A stretch of DNA of 64,000 nt from Dromiciops gliroides (lineage: Eukaryota > Chordata > Mammalia > Microbiotheria > Microbiotheriidae). The stretch spans positions 3,146,001-3,210,000 of the forward strand of contig NC_057863.1 of assembly GCF_019393635.1 (NCBI RefSeq). The letters are read 5' to 3'. The translations under genes were made by a program, and so were the position numbers. Every line of letters begins with the position of its first letter. Positions within the stretch are counted from its first letter, which is position 1. The notes under the pieces are model-generated. The model did not search any database, was not told where the DNA came from, and saw only the letters and a list, made by a program, of their open reading frames with translations. This document shows positions 43,982 to 55,061 of the stretch, piece after piece.

Positions 43982-44143
43982 TGTTTGTTTGTTTTGGGTT
44001 TGTTTTTGGTGAGACAATTGGGGTTAAGTGACTTGCCCAAGGTCACACAGCTAGTAAGTGTTAAGTGTCTGAGGCTGGATTTGAATTCAGGTACTCCTGA
44101 CTCCAGGGCCAGTGCTCTATCCACTGCACCACCCAGCTGCCCC
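43982..44143 (-). mobile_element. tRNA-derived SINE, third of three
   Basis: Reversed copy, ends CACCCAGCTGCCCC. The GTGAGACAATTGGGGTTAAG start shows a different tail subtype from the first two. Confidence 0.9.
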
Positions 44144-44187
44144 CTATTATTTTTAATAGTTCATATTATTTTCCTTCAAATAAATGT

Positions 44188-44397
44188 GTTGCTGTTGTTC
44201 AATGGTTTCAGTCATGGTTGACTCTCCTGTCCCCATTTGAGGTTTTCTAGGCAGAGATGCTGGGGTGTTGACCATTTTCTCCTCCAGGTCATTTTACAGA
44301 TGAGGAACTAAAGCAAACACAGTTAAGTGACTTGCCCAGAGTCACCCAGCTAGTCCCTGTCTGAGGCCAGATTTGAACTCAGGGAGATGAGTCTTCT
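44188..44397 (-). mobile_element. MAR1-type SINE
   Basis: Reversed copy: TGCTGTTGTTCAATGG, GTCATTTTACAGATGAGG and GGGAGATGAGTCTTC. Confidence 0.8.
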
Positions 44398-46146
44398 TTA
44401 TCTTGGCCCAGAGGTTGTCATGCTTTCTGCATGTTTGTTTCTCCCAACAGTTTACAATGGCCAGTTAAGCCATTGAAATGTCATTGCATTCTTTTAAAAG
44501 CCCGCCCCAGCTCCTGGCTGGTTCTGTTTGAAGTTTTTGTTGGCAGAAATCCGGGAGAGTCTGAATAACTCACTCATTAGCCTGCCACTCACGAGGGGCA
44601 GGGACCATTGCCAGCTCCTGCCAAGGGCCACTTTGGCCCCAGTCCCCCTCACACTCCCTGGTGAAAGGAAGATAAATAGACAGGCACGAGTGAGCTCGAA
44701 TTAGCATTCCCATTACCGCCCCCCCAAGACACAGTCTGTCTGGGTCTCTCTCACACATACTTTCACACTCACACTCATAGTCATACACACTCATACACAC
44801 CCTCACACACACTCTTTCATACACACACACTTTCTCACACACATTTTCACCCTCACACACACACGTCCTCACACACACTCTCTCTCACACACACATACAT
44901 GCACTCTTTACCCTTGGCACAGGCTAGCCCAGGGTTCCAAGGCCCAGACTTCCCTTGGTGCACAATCTTTCCTACCCATATCCAGCCCTTCAGGAGCCCT
45001 GGCTCCCTTCCCCCTCCAAGAAATCCTCTGTCCTCAGGCTTAGTACACAGGGGTTTCGCCTTTGGCTTCGGATCCCACCTGGTGAAAGGGAAAACTGATG
45101 CCAACTGGAAGGAGTTAAGGTGGTGTGTGTGGGTGGGTGAGTGGGAGAAATGCAAAGTACTTTTGGCTGTGCCTCTGAGTCCCTGCCCAAGCCCTAACTA
45201 AAGGGACCCCAGAGGAGCTCAGAAGGAACAGTCAAGTCTTTGAGCTGTGGAAGAAACAAACCCACTGAGGTCCAGTAGAGGCAGCCCCATTTCCCAGCAG
45301 GAGTAAAGGGAAGAAAGCTGGGCTTCAGGATAGACTGTGTGGCTGCTCTGGAGAGTTGGGGTCCAGCACCACTCCAAGCCTGCCAAGAATGTTTAAACTC
45401 ACTCCTTCCCATTACACAATTCTGAATTGGGCTCCGGTCTCTTCCCCACTTGTCCATCCTCCAGAGAGCCGGCAAATTGATATTCCCCCAACCCAGACCT
45501 GATCAGGGCCTTCCCATTCTCAAACAGCTGCAAAGACTCTCATCGCTCAGATAAACCCCCCAAATCCTCAGCTCGGTATGTCAAGACAACCCTCAGAAAT
45601 CTAGCTTCTTCCTGCCTCCCCAGTCTGGTTTTCTGTTCCTCCCCTTGAGGCATCATGGTGCAGAGACCCTACCTGCCTGATACTGCCCTGGGCAGCTCAC
45701 TTCCCCTTTCCTTGCTCCAGGCCAGAGGGGTCAGCCACACACCCTCTTGGGAGTCATCAGAACCAGATTAAAGTGTCCTTGGGAAATAGTGAAATAATAA
45801 AACTACAACAGAACATAGATGATGTTAATAGATGCTTTTCCAAGTCCGTTTGCTAGGTAGCAGATCCTGATGCCCACTGTAGGGGCTCTCCTTTGGGTCT
45901 GCGTTTGCTATCACTGGCCCAGGCTGCTCCCCAAGACTGCAAGTGCCAGAGGAGGTTGGGACCTTCACAGGGAAGGGGAGCTTCCCCACCTAGGACTCTT
46001 TCGTATCAGTGGAATCTCTGCCCCAGGCTCTTACAAATCTTCTCCTTTACTCAAGTGAGTGAGCCACCTACTCCCTCCACACAAACTTCCATCTCCTTCC
46101 CGGAGTTCATTCTGTCCCAGACTGTCTTTTAGAATCCTTAGCTTCA
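44398..46146. other. Mostly unassigned DNA
   Basis: Contains the CA-rich microsatellite (44740-44905). The rest is moderately GC-rich and unassigned. Confidence 0.5.
44740..44905. repeat. CA-rich imperfect microsatellite
   Basis: (ACACAC)n is mixed with CTCACACTCATA and TTTCACAC units over about 165 bp. Confidence 0.85.
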
Positions 46147-46297
46147 GGGACAGCTAGGTGGCACAGTGGATAGAGCACCGGCCCTGGAGTCAGGAGTACC
46201 TGAGTTCAAATCCTGCCTCAGACACTTAACACTTACTAGCTGTGTGACCCTGGGCAAGTCACTTAACCCCAATTGCCTCATTAAAAAAAAAAGAAGT
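46147..46297 (+). mobile_element. tRNA-derived SINE with perfect 16-bp TSD
   Basis: Sense copy; TAGAATCCTTAGCTTC is duplicated exactly at 46130 and 46298, so the insertion is fairly young. Confidence 0.95.
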
Positions 46298-46355
46298 TAG
46301 AATCCTTAGCTTCTTCCCAAGCACATCTCAGAGATTGCCATCTGCCCTATGGCTT

Positions 46356-46510
46356 TCTCTAGGCAGCTCAGTGAATAGAGAGTCTGTCCTGCAGCCAGAG
46401 AGAACTGAATTCAAATACTGCCTCAGATACTGTGAGCTGTGAGACCCCAGGCAAGTCACTTCACTTTTGTGGTCCTCTGTTTCTTCATCTGTAAATGAGG
46501 GAAGAGGACC
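46356..46510 (+). mobile_element. MIR-type SINE
   Basis: AGGCAGCTCAGTGAATAGAG, GAATTCAAATACTGCC and CTTCATCTGTAAATGAGG. Confidence 0.65.
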
Positions 46511-46589
46511 AAGGTCCCGTCCATCTCTAATTCAAAAGCTCGATCTCTGCTCCCACTGTGTGGCCAGCCACTAATCCGTGGCCTCAGCC

Positions 46590-46960
46590 TCCCCACTGTT
46601 GCTCCCACTAGACATTCCTTTTCCTGACTGTGGGCATTTCCTCTGACCGTTCCCTGTGCCTGGAATACTATCTTCCTGTCTCTGCCTCCTGGCTGCCCTG
46701 GCTTCTTCAAGCCCCGCCTTCCACAAGAAGTCCTTCCCACTCCTCCTTAATCTTAGTGTGTTCCTTCTGAGAATGTCCCCAACTCAAGTGCCTAGAGCTT
46801 GTCTTTACAGAATGGTCTGTGTGCTATACCCTCATCCCTTATTCAGTGAGCTCCTTGAGAACACGGACTGACTTTTGCCTTTCTTTGTATCCCCAGAATT
46901 CAGCACAATGTCTGACACATAGTAGGCACTTAATAAATGCTTATTGACTTGACTGATCGT
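46590..46960 (+). mobile_element. L2 3' end, sense
   Basis: GTGAGCTCCTTGAGAACACG, TTTGTATCCCCAGAATTCAG and AGTAGGCACTTAATAAATGC are the L2 3' UTR. Its left part, CCACAAGAAGTCCTTCC, is also L2-like. Confidence 0.75.
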
Positions 46961-48396
46961 CAGTTAAGGCTTTGGCTGAGATGAGACACCATCAGTCCGT
47001 CCCATCCGCCCACCCTTCTCTTCAGAGCCTACATCATCCCTTCAAGGTGGCTCACCCTGCCTCCTTTAATGTGCCTTTCCCCTTCCCACGATTGGCTTTC
47101 TCCAGCACCCTAGGGTCTGTGGGGTGACCTTTGTTTGCCAACCTAACAGCACCACATCATCTCTTAATGAGACCCTGTCAGTGTGAAGGGTTCCAAGCCA
47201 TGGAACTTTCCCCCATGACCTTGAACAAGGGCCCCCCTTTTCTCTAGGGATTCACACTTTACAAAGCACTTCCCCCACCCCAGCACCCATTTGGTGCTGA
47301 GAGAGGCAGAGAGAGGATTATTCCCTAAATTGAGCAAATTAGGAAATTTAAGCAAAGCGACCTTCCTAGGGCAACACGAGGTAAGGTTAGAATGAGGACT
47401 CAAAGCCAGGCCACTTGATTCCCCATCGATGCTTCAAGCTGTAGGGGTCATTTCCCAGCATGCCACCTGCCAGCCTGCTAATAAATCATGGACAGGAGGT
47501 CAGCAGAGGCCACTGGACCCAGGCAAGTCGGGTGGCTTGATGCTGTCACTACTGTTATTTTAGTGGTTGCATACTTGAGTAGGGTTTGTTGAAATAACAA
47601 GAGGGAAAAGGTTGGACCTGGGAGGTGTGGTGGGCTAAGAGATGGGTGAGAAGGGAAGACTCTAACAGGAAGAGGTAAGAGGGGGAGAAGTCTGCAAAAG
47701 GCCAGGAGGGAAAGAAACCTCCAAGTGACCTCTCTTTGCAGAAGATGTCGAGGAGAAAGATGGGTTCTGGGGAAAGGGGTGCTGGGGACGGAGCGGGGAG
47801 GGGGCTGGCACCTCAGCCTTGGGCCCAAAGCAGCTCTGTGGCCAAAACACAGCACTGGAGCTCAGGGTCTCCCAGCTCCAGCTCCTCCCTGCTGTGTCCA
47901 GACCCCTTTAGGTCCGGATCCAATTCAAAGTGGGGATTAAGTCATCAGAGGAGATGGGCGGGACTGGGGACCCAGATCGGCAAACTGGTTGGAGTGAGCT
48001 CTCTTTAGGACGTCAATGACAAGGCTACCAGGACCCATCCATAGGGTAATTCTTAGCACAAGCCCTCCTGGACTGCATCTGCAGGCCTAACAAACCCCCC
48101 ACGTACAGGGCAAGAGCTCTCTGTCAGGCCCCAGGCCCCGGCAGTGCAAAAGCCCACAGCCTGTTACCGGGAAAGCCATTCACTCCTGACACCCCCCCAA
48201 AATCGCCTGTGATTGTCTTTCCTAGTGCCAGGCACGAGGCCGGGGAGAGGTTCCTGCCTTTGCCCAAACAGGGCACTAAAGAAACTCACCCATCGCTTCG
48301 GGGGAGGTTTTGTGACCCTGCGGCTTCTCTTTGGTTTTAAGTTGTGGCAGAAATGGGGGAGGGGAGGAGAAGTGTCCTGCTCTGTAAGACAGTCTG
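46961..48396. other. No recognised feature
   Basis: Repeat-poor DNA with overlapping short frames. No exon is recognised. Confidence 0.5.
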
Positions 48397-48546
48397 GGGG
48401 CAGCTAGGTGGCTCAGTGGATAAAGCACCGGCCCTGAATTTAGGAGTACCTGAGTTCAAATCCGGCCTCAGACACTTGACACTTACTAGCTGTGTGACCC
48501 TGGGCAAGTCACTTAACCCCCATTGCCCTGCAAAAAAAAAAAAAAA
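48397..48546 (+). mobile_element. tRNA-derived SINE with perfect TSD
   Basis: Sense copy with a clean poly-A tail; AAGACAGTCTG is duplicated at 48386 and 48547. It has the shorter CATTGCCCTGC 3' subtype. Confidence 0.95.
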
Positions 48547-49060
48547 AAGACAGTCTGACGGCTCTGCAAATGTGATGCCCCAAATGATCCGGAAAACTGG
48601 AGGATTCTGTGGGCCGGGTGGGCCAGAAATAGTCACAATACCATCTAGGCACGAGGCCAGCCAGCCTCCACTCCGGCCGGCGCTGTGTGCTCAGGGCCTC
48701 CACAGTCAGTGCTCTAATCCAGGATGGGGGAGGGAGTCAGGAAAGGGGGCCTGGCTCCATCCGGCTCTGGAAAAGTAGCTCTTGGTCATGGCCAGCAATG
48801 GGGCAAATGGACATCTGGCCTGGGAATGCTTACCATGGCCACCCTCAGGCAGCACCCAAAGGAGCCCAGGGAAGAAGGCCCGTCTTCCCTTTGGCCCCTC
48901 TTCTCTTCAATCTTTTTCATCTAAACCCCTCCTAAGATGCTAGCAATGTTGTCCCTGAAGGCCAGAGATGTCAGATGGACCAGGCTTCCCACCTCCAATA
49001 TTCCTCTTCGGGGCGGGGGTGGGGCTCCATGGACTTGGTTAAAACTGTACATATGGGGGC
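48547..49060. other. No recognised feature
   Basis: Unassigned DNA between two young sense SINEs. Confidence 0.5.
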
Positions 49061-49191
49061 GGGGCAGCTGGGTGGTGCAGTAGATAAAGCACCAGCCCTG
49101 GATTCAGGAAGACCTGAGTTCAAATCTGACTTCAGACACTTGACACTAGCTGTGTGACCCTGGGTAAGTCATTTAACCCTCATTGCCCTGC
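49061..49191 (+). mobile_element. tRNA-derived SINE, host of an LTR insertion
   Basis: Sense copy of the ATTGCCCTGCC subtype. Its A-rich tail is cut by the LTR at 49196 and resumes as (AAAT)n at 49873. Confidence 0.9.
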
Positions 49192-49195
49192 CAAT

Positions 49196-49872
49196 TGTGA
49201 GGTTTAAAATCTAAATTGTGTGATCGCCTTAAATTGGAAGCTTTAGCACCAGTCTTTGGGCATTAAACATTTATTAAAGCATACAGATATTCATGTGGAG
49301 TTCAGAAAGTTAAGAAAAGGCCTGTCTAGCCTAGAGCCTGGTCTGGTTCTTCCTCAAGTCCTCCACCACGAGCCTGCTTCAATCACGAACTCCCCAGCAA
49401 ACTGAGTGTGGAAGCTCTTTATAGGTACGGAGCATGGGTGGTCCTTACACACTGCTTCAAGCTGTCATTTAAATCCATTGGTCACTGGACTTGAAGGTGG
49501 CCTCAAGTTCAAAGTCTTCTGAGAACAATACCTTCTTTTTTGTTGTTGTTGTTTTTTGTTTGTTTGTTTTGTTTTGCAGGGCAATGAGGGTTAAGTGACT
49601 TGCCCAGGGTCACATAGCTAGTGTCAAGCGTCTAAGACTGGATTTGAACTCAGGTCCTCCTGAATCCAAGGTCAGTGCTTTATCGGCTTCACAACCTAGC
49701 TGCCCCTAGAACAATACCTTCTTAAGGGCTAGCCAGGTGTGCTTACAATCTAGTTAACTTGAAGTAGGCTAATCAGCAGTCCATCGCTCTCACTTAATTC
49801 TCACTTAATTAATTAATAATTAATCTCCAGGTGGGCCTTTGAGTATCTGCTAAATCCCATTATTTTATCACA
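49196..49872 (-). mobile_element. Solo LTR, family A copy 3, with nested SINE
   Basis: It is bounded by TGTGAGG...TTATCACA and flanked by the 4-bp duplication CAAT (49192-49195 and 49873-49876). The host site is the A-rich tail of the SINE at 49061-49191. On the minus strand TATAAA is at 49418-49423 and an AATAAA is near 49270. A later SINE (49538-49707) sits inside. Without that SINE the LTR is about 490 bp, close to copy 2. Confidence 0.88.
49538..49707 (-). mobile_element. tRNA-derived SINE nested in the LTR
   Basis: Reversed copy with a (GTT)n/(GTTT)n tail; AGAACAATACCTTCTT is duplicated perfectly at 49522 and 49708. Confidence 0.94.
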
Positions 49873-50224
49873 CAATAAATAAATAAATGAAAATAAATAA
49901 GTAAATGAATGAATAAATAGATAAATAAATAAAAATGGTATAAGTGTATACATATATCCATATATATATCCATGTGTATATAGGATTATATTTCAATAGA
50001 ATTGGTTTCTTCTGTAATATTTGACATTTTATCTTTTTCATTTAAAAACAGTATTTTGAGAAGGGTCCGGAGGCTTCCCCAGATCACCAAAGGGGCCATG
50101 AAGAGTCTACCAATAGGGAAATGGAGAGAGGCAAGAAATCTGGCTTTGATGGAGGCTCTTCTATTCCTTTCTTTCTCCCCCTCTCCCCCCACCCACCCAA
50201 GAGTGGGCACTTTGCAGTTTCCAT
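49873..50224. other. SINE A-tail expansion, then unassigned DNA
   Basis: (AAAT/AAATG)n from 49873 to about 49935 is the expanded tail of the SINE at 49061. (TATA)-rich DNA and then unassigned sequence follow. Confidence 0.6.
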
Positions 50225-50425
50225 GTGATATCAGCTAGGGCACTAGTAGCAGGAAGACCCGACTTCAAATCCAGCTTCAGACACTTATGAGCTGTGTGAC
50301 CCTGGACAAATCACTTGACTGCGGTCTGCCTTAGTTTCCTCATGTGTCAAATGGGGATAATAATCGTACCTGCTTCACAGAGTCCTTATGAAGATCACAT
50401 AAGATAACATTGGGCCTTGAAATGC
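50225..50425 (+). mobile_element. MIR/THER1-type SINE
   Basis: TGAGCTGTGTGACCCTGGAC, CTCATGTGTCAAATGGGG and AATCGTACCTGCTTCACAG. Confidence 0.75.
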
Positions 50426-50969
50426 CAGGACCAATAAGATAGTTAACAAGTATTGGTTAAGCACCTCCTTTGGGCTGGGCTGGGAAAGCTTGGCTGCCAT
50501 CAGAATCCCCCTCCCCCCTCTTCCAAGCAGTAGGATTAGATGCCAGACACCCCAGGAAAGGAAAGGGCCCTTCTGATCTCCTTTCTCCAAGGTTCTCTTT
50601 CAGCTGAGGCCACCACCACTCATGCCAGGACCCAGATTCCAAAGCTCAAAGTCTCCCCTGACTCTCCCTTTCTCAAGTTTGGTCTGAACCACTTCCACAT
50701 CACTCAGAAATGTGTCCCCTTCGTGCTCATATAGACGCCGCAGGACTTCTCTGGACTCTCCATCGTGCCTTCCTTGGGGACCTTCATTATCCTGCGGAGT
50801 GAATCTGTCTGGTCCTGTCCACCCCCTCTGCTTCAACCGTCCGGGGGGGGTCATGGGCTCTAGAGCCTCTGTTTGCAGAGGGGGCTCAGCACAATCTTCT
50901 CTCCATTTCCCCCCCAGCTCCACTGCTTTGAGAGTCTCTGGACTTCCTCAGACCTTCTCTCATCCCCAT
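50426..50969. other. No recognised feature
   Basis: Unassigned DNA up to the C-rich tract; part may be L2-like. Confidence 0.45.
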
Positions 50970-51028
50970 ACACCCCCCCACCCCCCCACCCCCCCCACCC
51001 CCACCCCCACCCCCACCCCCCCACCCCC
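50970..51028. repeat. (CCCCCA)n low-complexity tract
   Basis: Runs of five to eight C separated by single A over about 60 bp. The minus strand is a dense G-quadruplex-type sequence. Confidence 0.92.
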
Positions 51029-51039
51029 CCTCTTCATGA

Positions 51040-51650
51040 AATAGTGTGTTGTCTTCCCTCAGAGTGTAAGCTCCTTGAGGGCAGGGACTTTCCCTTTTCA
51101 CTTGTATTTGTATTCTCAGCACTTAGCAGAGGGTCTTGTACACAGCAGGCACTTAATAAACGTTCTGCCTGACTGACCTAGCTCAGTCTCCATTACCCCC
51201 TACCTGGACTCTTTGCAATGACTTCCAAGGGGCTCCTGGTTTCCTGCCCTTCCCCCTCTCTACTCCATCCTCCCCTCAGCTGCCAGAATAAACTTCCTAA
51301 AGCACAAGACTGACTGTGTCGCTTCCCTGCTCAGCCCCCCCCCCCCCTGCATCTTGGACAAAATGTCAGCTCCTTGGCACCGCCTCGTTCCAACCTAGTT
51401 TTCCAAGTTTATTTCACGTTACTGCCCTTCATGTACTTGACATTCCTGTCAAATTAGCCTTCCCGTGGTTCCCAAAACTTAGCATTTCATCTCCTGCCTC
51501 CAAACTTGTGCACAAACTATGCCCTCTGCCTAGTGTGCCCTCTCTCTTCATCTCTGCCTCTTAGAATTCCCAGCTTCTCTCCAGTCTTGGCTACCCTGCC
51601 ACTTCCTAAGCAAATCCTTTTCTTTATAGCCCTACCGGTTAGTCCTCTCT
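51040..51650 (+). mobile_element. L2-type LINE pieces, sense
   Basis: A 3' end (GTAAGCTCCTTGAGGGCAGG, GCACTTAATAAACG) is followed by another L2 piece with TAAACTTCCTAAAGCACAAG and CTCTGCCTAGTGTGCCC, the order expected from two overlapping copies. Confidence 0.6.
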
Positions 51651-51685
51651 TCTTCCTCAAGTGATTTTGGATTCACTTCTCTGCA

Positions 51686-51688
<3 letters not shown>

Positions 51689-51744
<56 letters not shown>
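51689..51744. repeat. (TC)n microsatellite
   Basis: About 27 uninterrupted TC units, followed by CCCTCCCTCTC low complexity. Confidence 0.96.
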
Positions 51745-51746
<2 letters not shown>

Positions 51747-51978
51747 CCCTCCCTCTCCCTCTCCCTATCCCTCTCTCCTTTTCTTCGACGAACGTAAGCT
51801 CTTTGTGGACAGACATGGGTCTTTTTGTCCCTGTCACGGTGTTAATAGTTAAGAAGTATTGAGTATATAGGAAAAAAAAAAAGTATTGAGTAACGTCACT
51901 AATGCTCTCATTTGTCCAAATCCTTAGACCAAGACACTGCCTCGTTCATCACTCACTAGCAAGAGGCTGCCTGGACAG

Positions 51979-52130
51979 TCTTTGTTTGTTTGTTTTGGGG
52001 GCAATGAGGGTTAAGTGACTTGCCCAGGGTCACACAGCTAGTAAGTGTCAAGTGTCTGAGGCCAGACTTGAACTCAGGTCCTCCTGAATCCAGGGCTGAT
52101 GCTTTATCCACTGCGCCACCTAGCTGCCCT
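51979..52130 (-). mobile_element. tRNA-derived SINE
   Basis: Reversed copy, (GTTT)n led, ends CACCTAGCTGCCC; flanks CCTGGACAGTCTTTG and CTTGGACATTCTTTG. Confidence 0.92.
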
Positions 52131-53628
52131 TTGCTTGGACATTCTTTGGAAGTTAAGTAGAAGGTGCAATCTGATTAGCCTCAGGCACCACCCCCTTTCC
52201 CCACCACACACAAAGCCTAGACTTGGCACCTCAGCCCCAAAGCCCCAAAACCCGGGAGCAGAAACAGGGGGAAGGAAGCATTCACCCATAGGGCCCAAGG
52301 AGAAAGGAAAAGAGCTAGCTGAAATACTGCTCCCTGAGGGGAGTGGGGCCAAATGTGTGTGTCTGCCTTAGCTGTCTGGCTTACTTGGGGCCTCTTTCCC
52401 TCTCCTCAGGATTTTATCTCCTCTATTTATCAGACTCCCTGAGCTGAGCGCACAATCCATGGACATTGTAGCCTGGAGTGTGTCCTGTTCTTTTGCCAAC
52501 ACTAACCAGATCCGAATCATGCTGCTTCATTCTCCTTTTCCAGGGGTCCCTTTGGACAACAGCCCCCTCTGGTCTGCAACTCTGAGTTATAACAGAGGAA
52601 AACCCTCACGCTGTGTGTAGGCCACCTCTCCCTCTGCTCTGGGACCCTGGGGATGGGCATTCTCAGAACATACTCAGAGCAATCCCTTCCTGAGTCCTCC
52701 CTGAGCCCCTGAGGCACATCAGGCTGGAGAATGTGACTTCAGAGCCGGAGGGGGCAAACCTGAGGCCCCAGCTAAAAAGGAGAAGAAAGAGAAGAGAAAT
52801 AACAGCCACAGAAGAACCAGCTTGGAAGGTGTCTTATTACAACACCCAGCTGAGCTGCTGCAGTCAAAAGAGACATCTGTTGGGAGTTTACAAGAGAAAC
52901 AAACACGCAGAAAGCGTGACAAACTTTAAAAAAAACAGCCAACTAGCCAACCTTCCCGTCACCCCTTCTCCACATCAGCAGGCCTTCAGAGGGCAAGCGT
53001 TTTCTGACTTCTGCATCTATGAAGGGGCTTTAGTTTTCCTGAGCCACCCCTGTTCCAGGATTGCCTCAGTTTCCCTCTCTGTCTCTGCCCACCCTAGCAG
53101 CAGGGTGTCTGTCCTTGGGAAATTCCTCTGCCTCTCAGTTGTCTCTCTACTTAGCAAGGGATGGAGGGCAGCCTCTCCATCTAAAGCGTCGCAGCACTCT
53201 TCCAAATAACCCTAAATGCTGGGGGGGGAGGGGGGGGGATGAACCAAACTTGCAGTCTGCAAAGAAAAACAATATCTGGAAGATCGGAAGGAAGGAGTAC
53301 GTGTGGCTCGGTACTTGGATAGGGAAGGTATCTGGGTGAACAAGGATGAGCCAGAGAGAAAGCCTCAAAGAGCCCTCTGCTTTACACTGGATTCCCTCCA
53401 GTCCAGCCCAGTGACAGGTAGGGAAGCCCCTCTCCCACCTCCATCCCTCCAAGCAGAACCCGGATGAAGGACACGGAAGCCCACGGCCGACACTCCAAGA
53501 TGCCACTACATCACTTTCTCAGACCACAATAAATATGTGTTCAATTCATTCATCCTCCCTCCCCCCCACCAGCCCCACACCCCACCAAGAGCAGCAGAGC
53601 TGATGATTGCTTCTGTTAAGTTATCCTC
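52131..53628. other. Repeat-poor DNA downstream of FAM43A
   Basis: No repeat or gene is recognised for about 1.5 kb before the FAM43A 3' end. A G-rich patch lies at 53221-53238. Confidence 0.5.
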
Positions 53629-53634
53629 TTTATT
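53629..53634 (-). terminator. FAM43A: Candidate poly(A) signal of FAM43A
   Basis: TTTATT on the plus strand is AATAAA on the FAM43A strand, about 1.43 kb past the stop codon. Cleavage would fall near 53605-53620. Confidence 0.55.
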
Positions 53635-54578
53635 ATCTCCACTTCTGTGCAAACAAATCAGAACATGGCTGTTCTTAAAAAATAACTGAGTGTTTTAGAC
53701 AGTTTTCTGTATGTACAAGGTAGCCACTTTCTTAAAGTTTCCTTTTGCACAGCAAAAGATTATAAACATCTAGATCTGAGAACACCGCTATGTACAAAAG
53801 AGATGTCAAAAAGACTTCACAACAGTGCAAAAATATTTTACACGATATCATGGAATGAGATCTTTCTGGGGAGGGTGATTTCTTTCCTTCCTTCCTTCCC
53901 TCCTTTCTTTCTTTCTTTTTTTCAAGGAAAACTCCCTTTTAAATATTGGATTTCTGTACTGTAAACAAAACGCAACTTTTTTTTCCCCTTTCATCTCCCC
54001 CAAGACAGTTATTTAAGGAATTTGGCAGATTTTCAAGGGTCTGAGTCTGAGGTAAACAACCCAAGCTCATGCACCAAAGAGAAGGTGGGGGGAGGGGGAG
54101 AGACCCAAGATCTTGGCACATCCACACACACAAGCATACGGGAACATACAGGTTTGCTTTAGGAGATGGAAACAGACGTGAAAATGACCCGAAGCTCCTG
54201 GCCCTCACATTACTAGCTGGTGAAAGGAAGTTAACCCCTCCTATTTCGGTTCCCCAGTTACCGTGAAAAACAGGAAATTCTCAGTCATCCGGAGATGACA
54301 GAAGCCTCCCCTAAAACAATTGTATGTTCTCTCTTCCCCCTCCCATGCCTGCTTTCCTTCTCCCTTAGCTTCCAGATTCTGCACATGGCTGTCTGGCTGT
54401 CTGTCTGTCTGTTGCTGCTGCTGGGACATGACACGGACAAGGAGATGGAGAAGGCTAGCCAGCCAGGGCCCGAGGAATAACAGGCAGACCCAGAGTGATA
54501 GGCAGGTAGGTAGATAGCCAGGGTTGTTTACAGAATGAAAGGCACAATCATGTCTCTCTGCCTCTGTTTCTTTCACAC

Positions 54579-54580
<2 letters not shown>

Positions 54581-54612
<32 letters not shown>
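54581..54612. repeat. (CA)n microsatellite in the FAM43A 3' UTR
   Basis: A run of about 15-16 CA units on the plus strand would be (UG)n in the FAM43A transcript. Long UG tracts are binding sites for TDP-43 and CELF-type proteins. Confidence 0.9.
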
Positions 54613-54613
<1 letters not shown>

Positions 54614-55061
54614 CTTCCCTCTCCCCCTCACAAACAAGAGCAGCCGAGGAAGTTGGCGGGTCCCCGACCCAGCTCACGACCAGCCTCCCAGTGCGTTCTG
54701 ACACCACGTACAGCGCCCTGAGGGAGAACCAACTGGATAGGGCTTTCCGCCCAGCCGGGCCAGCACCGCCTCGTCCCCAGAAAGGAGGCCAACGCCTAGG
54801 CGTCCTTCGGCGGCCGACGCCTGCTCGCTCTCAGGGCCACTGCCGCCGAGGGTTCCAAGAGTGCTGGTGGGAGGGGGTGTGGGAGACGTCCAGGCCGGTG
54901 CACAGTGCCCAAGCAACCCGACGAGGCGAGCGCAGCTGGAAGCAGGAGCAGCAGGAGCGGCGGCAGCAACAAGAGCAGCGGACCAGGGAGCTGTTGGAAG
55001 GGGGGAAAGCGGCGGCGGCGCCTGCAGTGCAAGGTCGCCCCAAACAGAGCCTAGATCGAGC

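Larger units (their letters stand above)
53629..55061 (-). other. FAM43A: FAM43A 3' UTR (inferred)
   Basis: Downstream of the FAM43A stop there is no LINE or SINE as far as about 53.6 kb, where the first good AATAAA on this strand occurs. The distal half (about 53640-54050) is AT-rich and UTR-like. The UTR would carry a (TG)n tract (54581-54612), a CAGACAGA/CAGCAG-type stretch near 54388-54425 and a purine-rich (GGAA)n patch near 53885-53925. Its length of about 1.4 kb is plausible for this gene. The extent is inferred. Confidence 0.6.

Noticed and set aside
43612-44221. Frames of 168-170 codons on both strands
   Set aside because: They are made entirely of three SINE copies. The repeated LPRVTQLVSVKCLRPDLNSG-type phrase is the translated SINE core.
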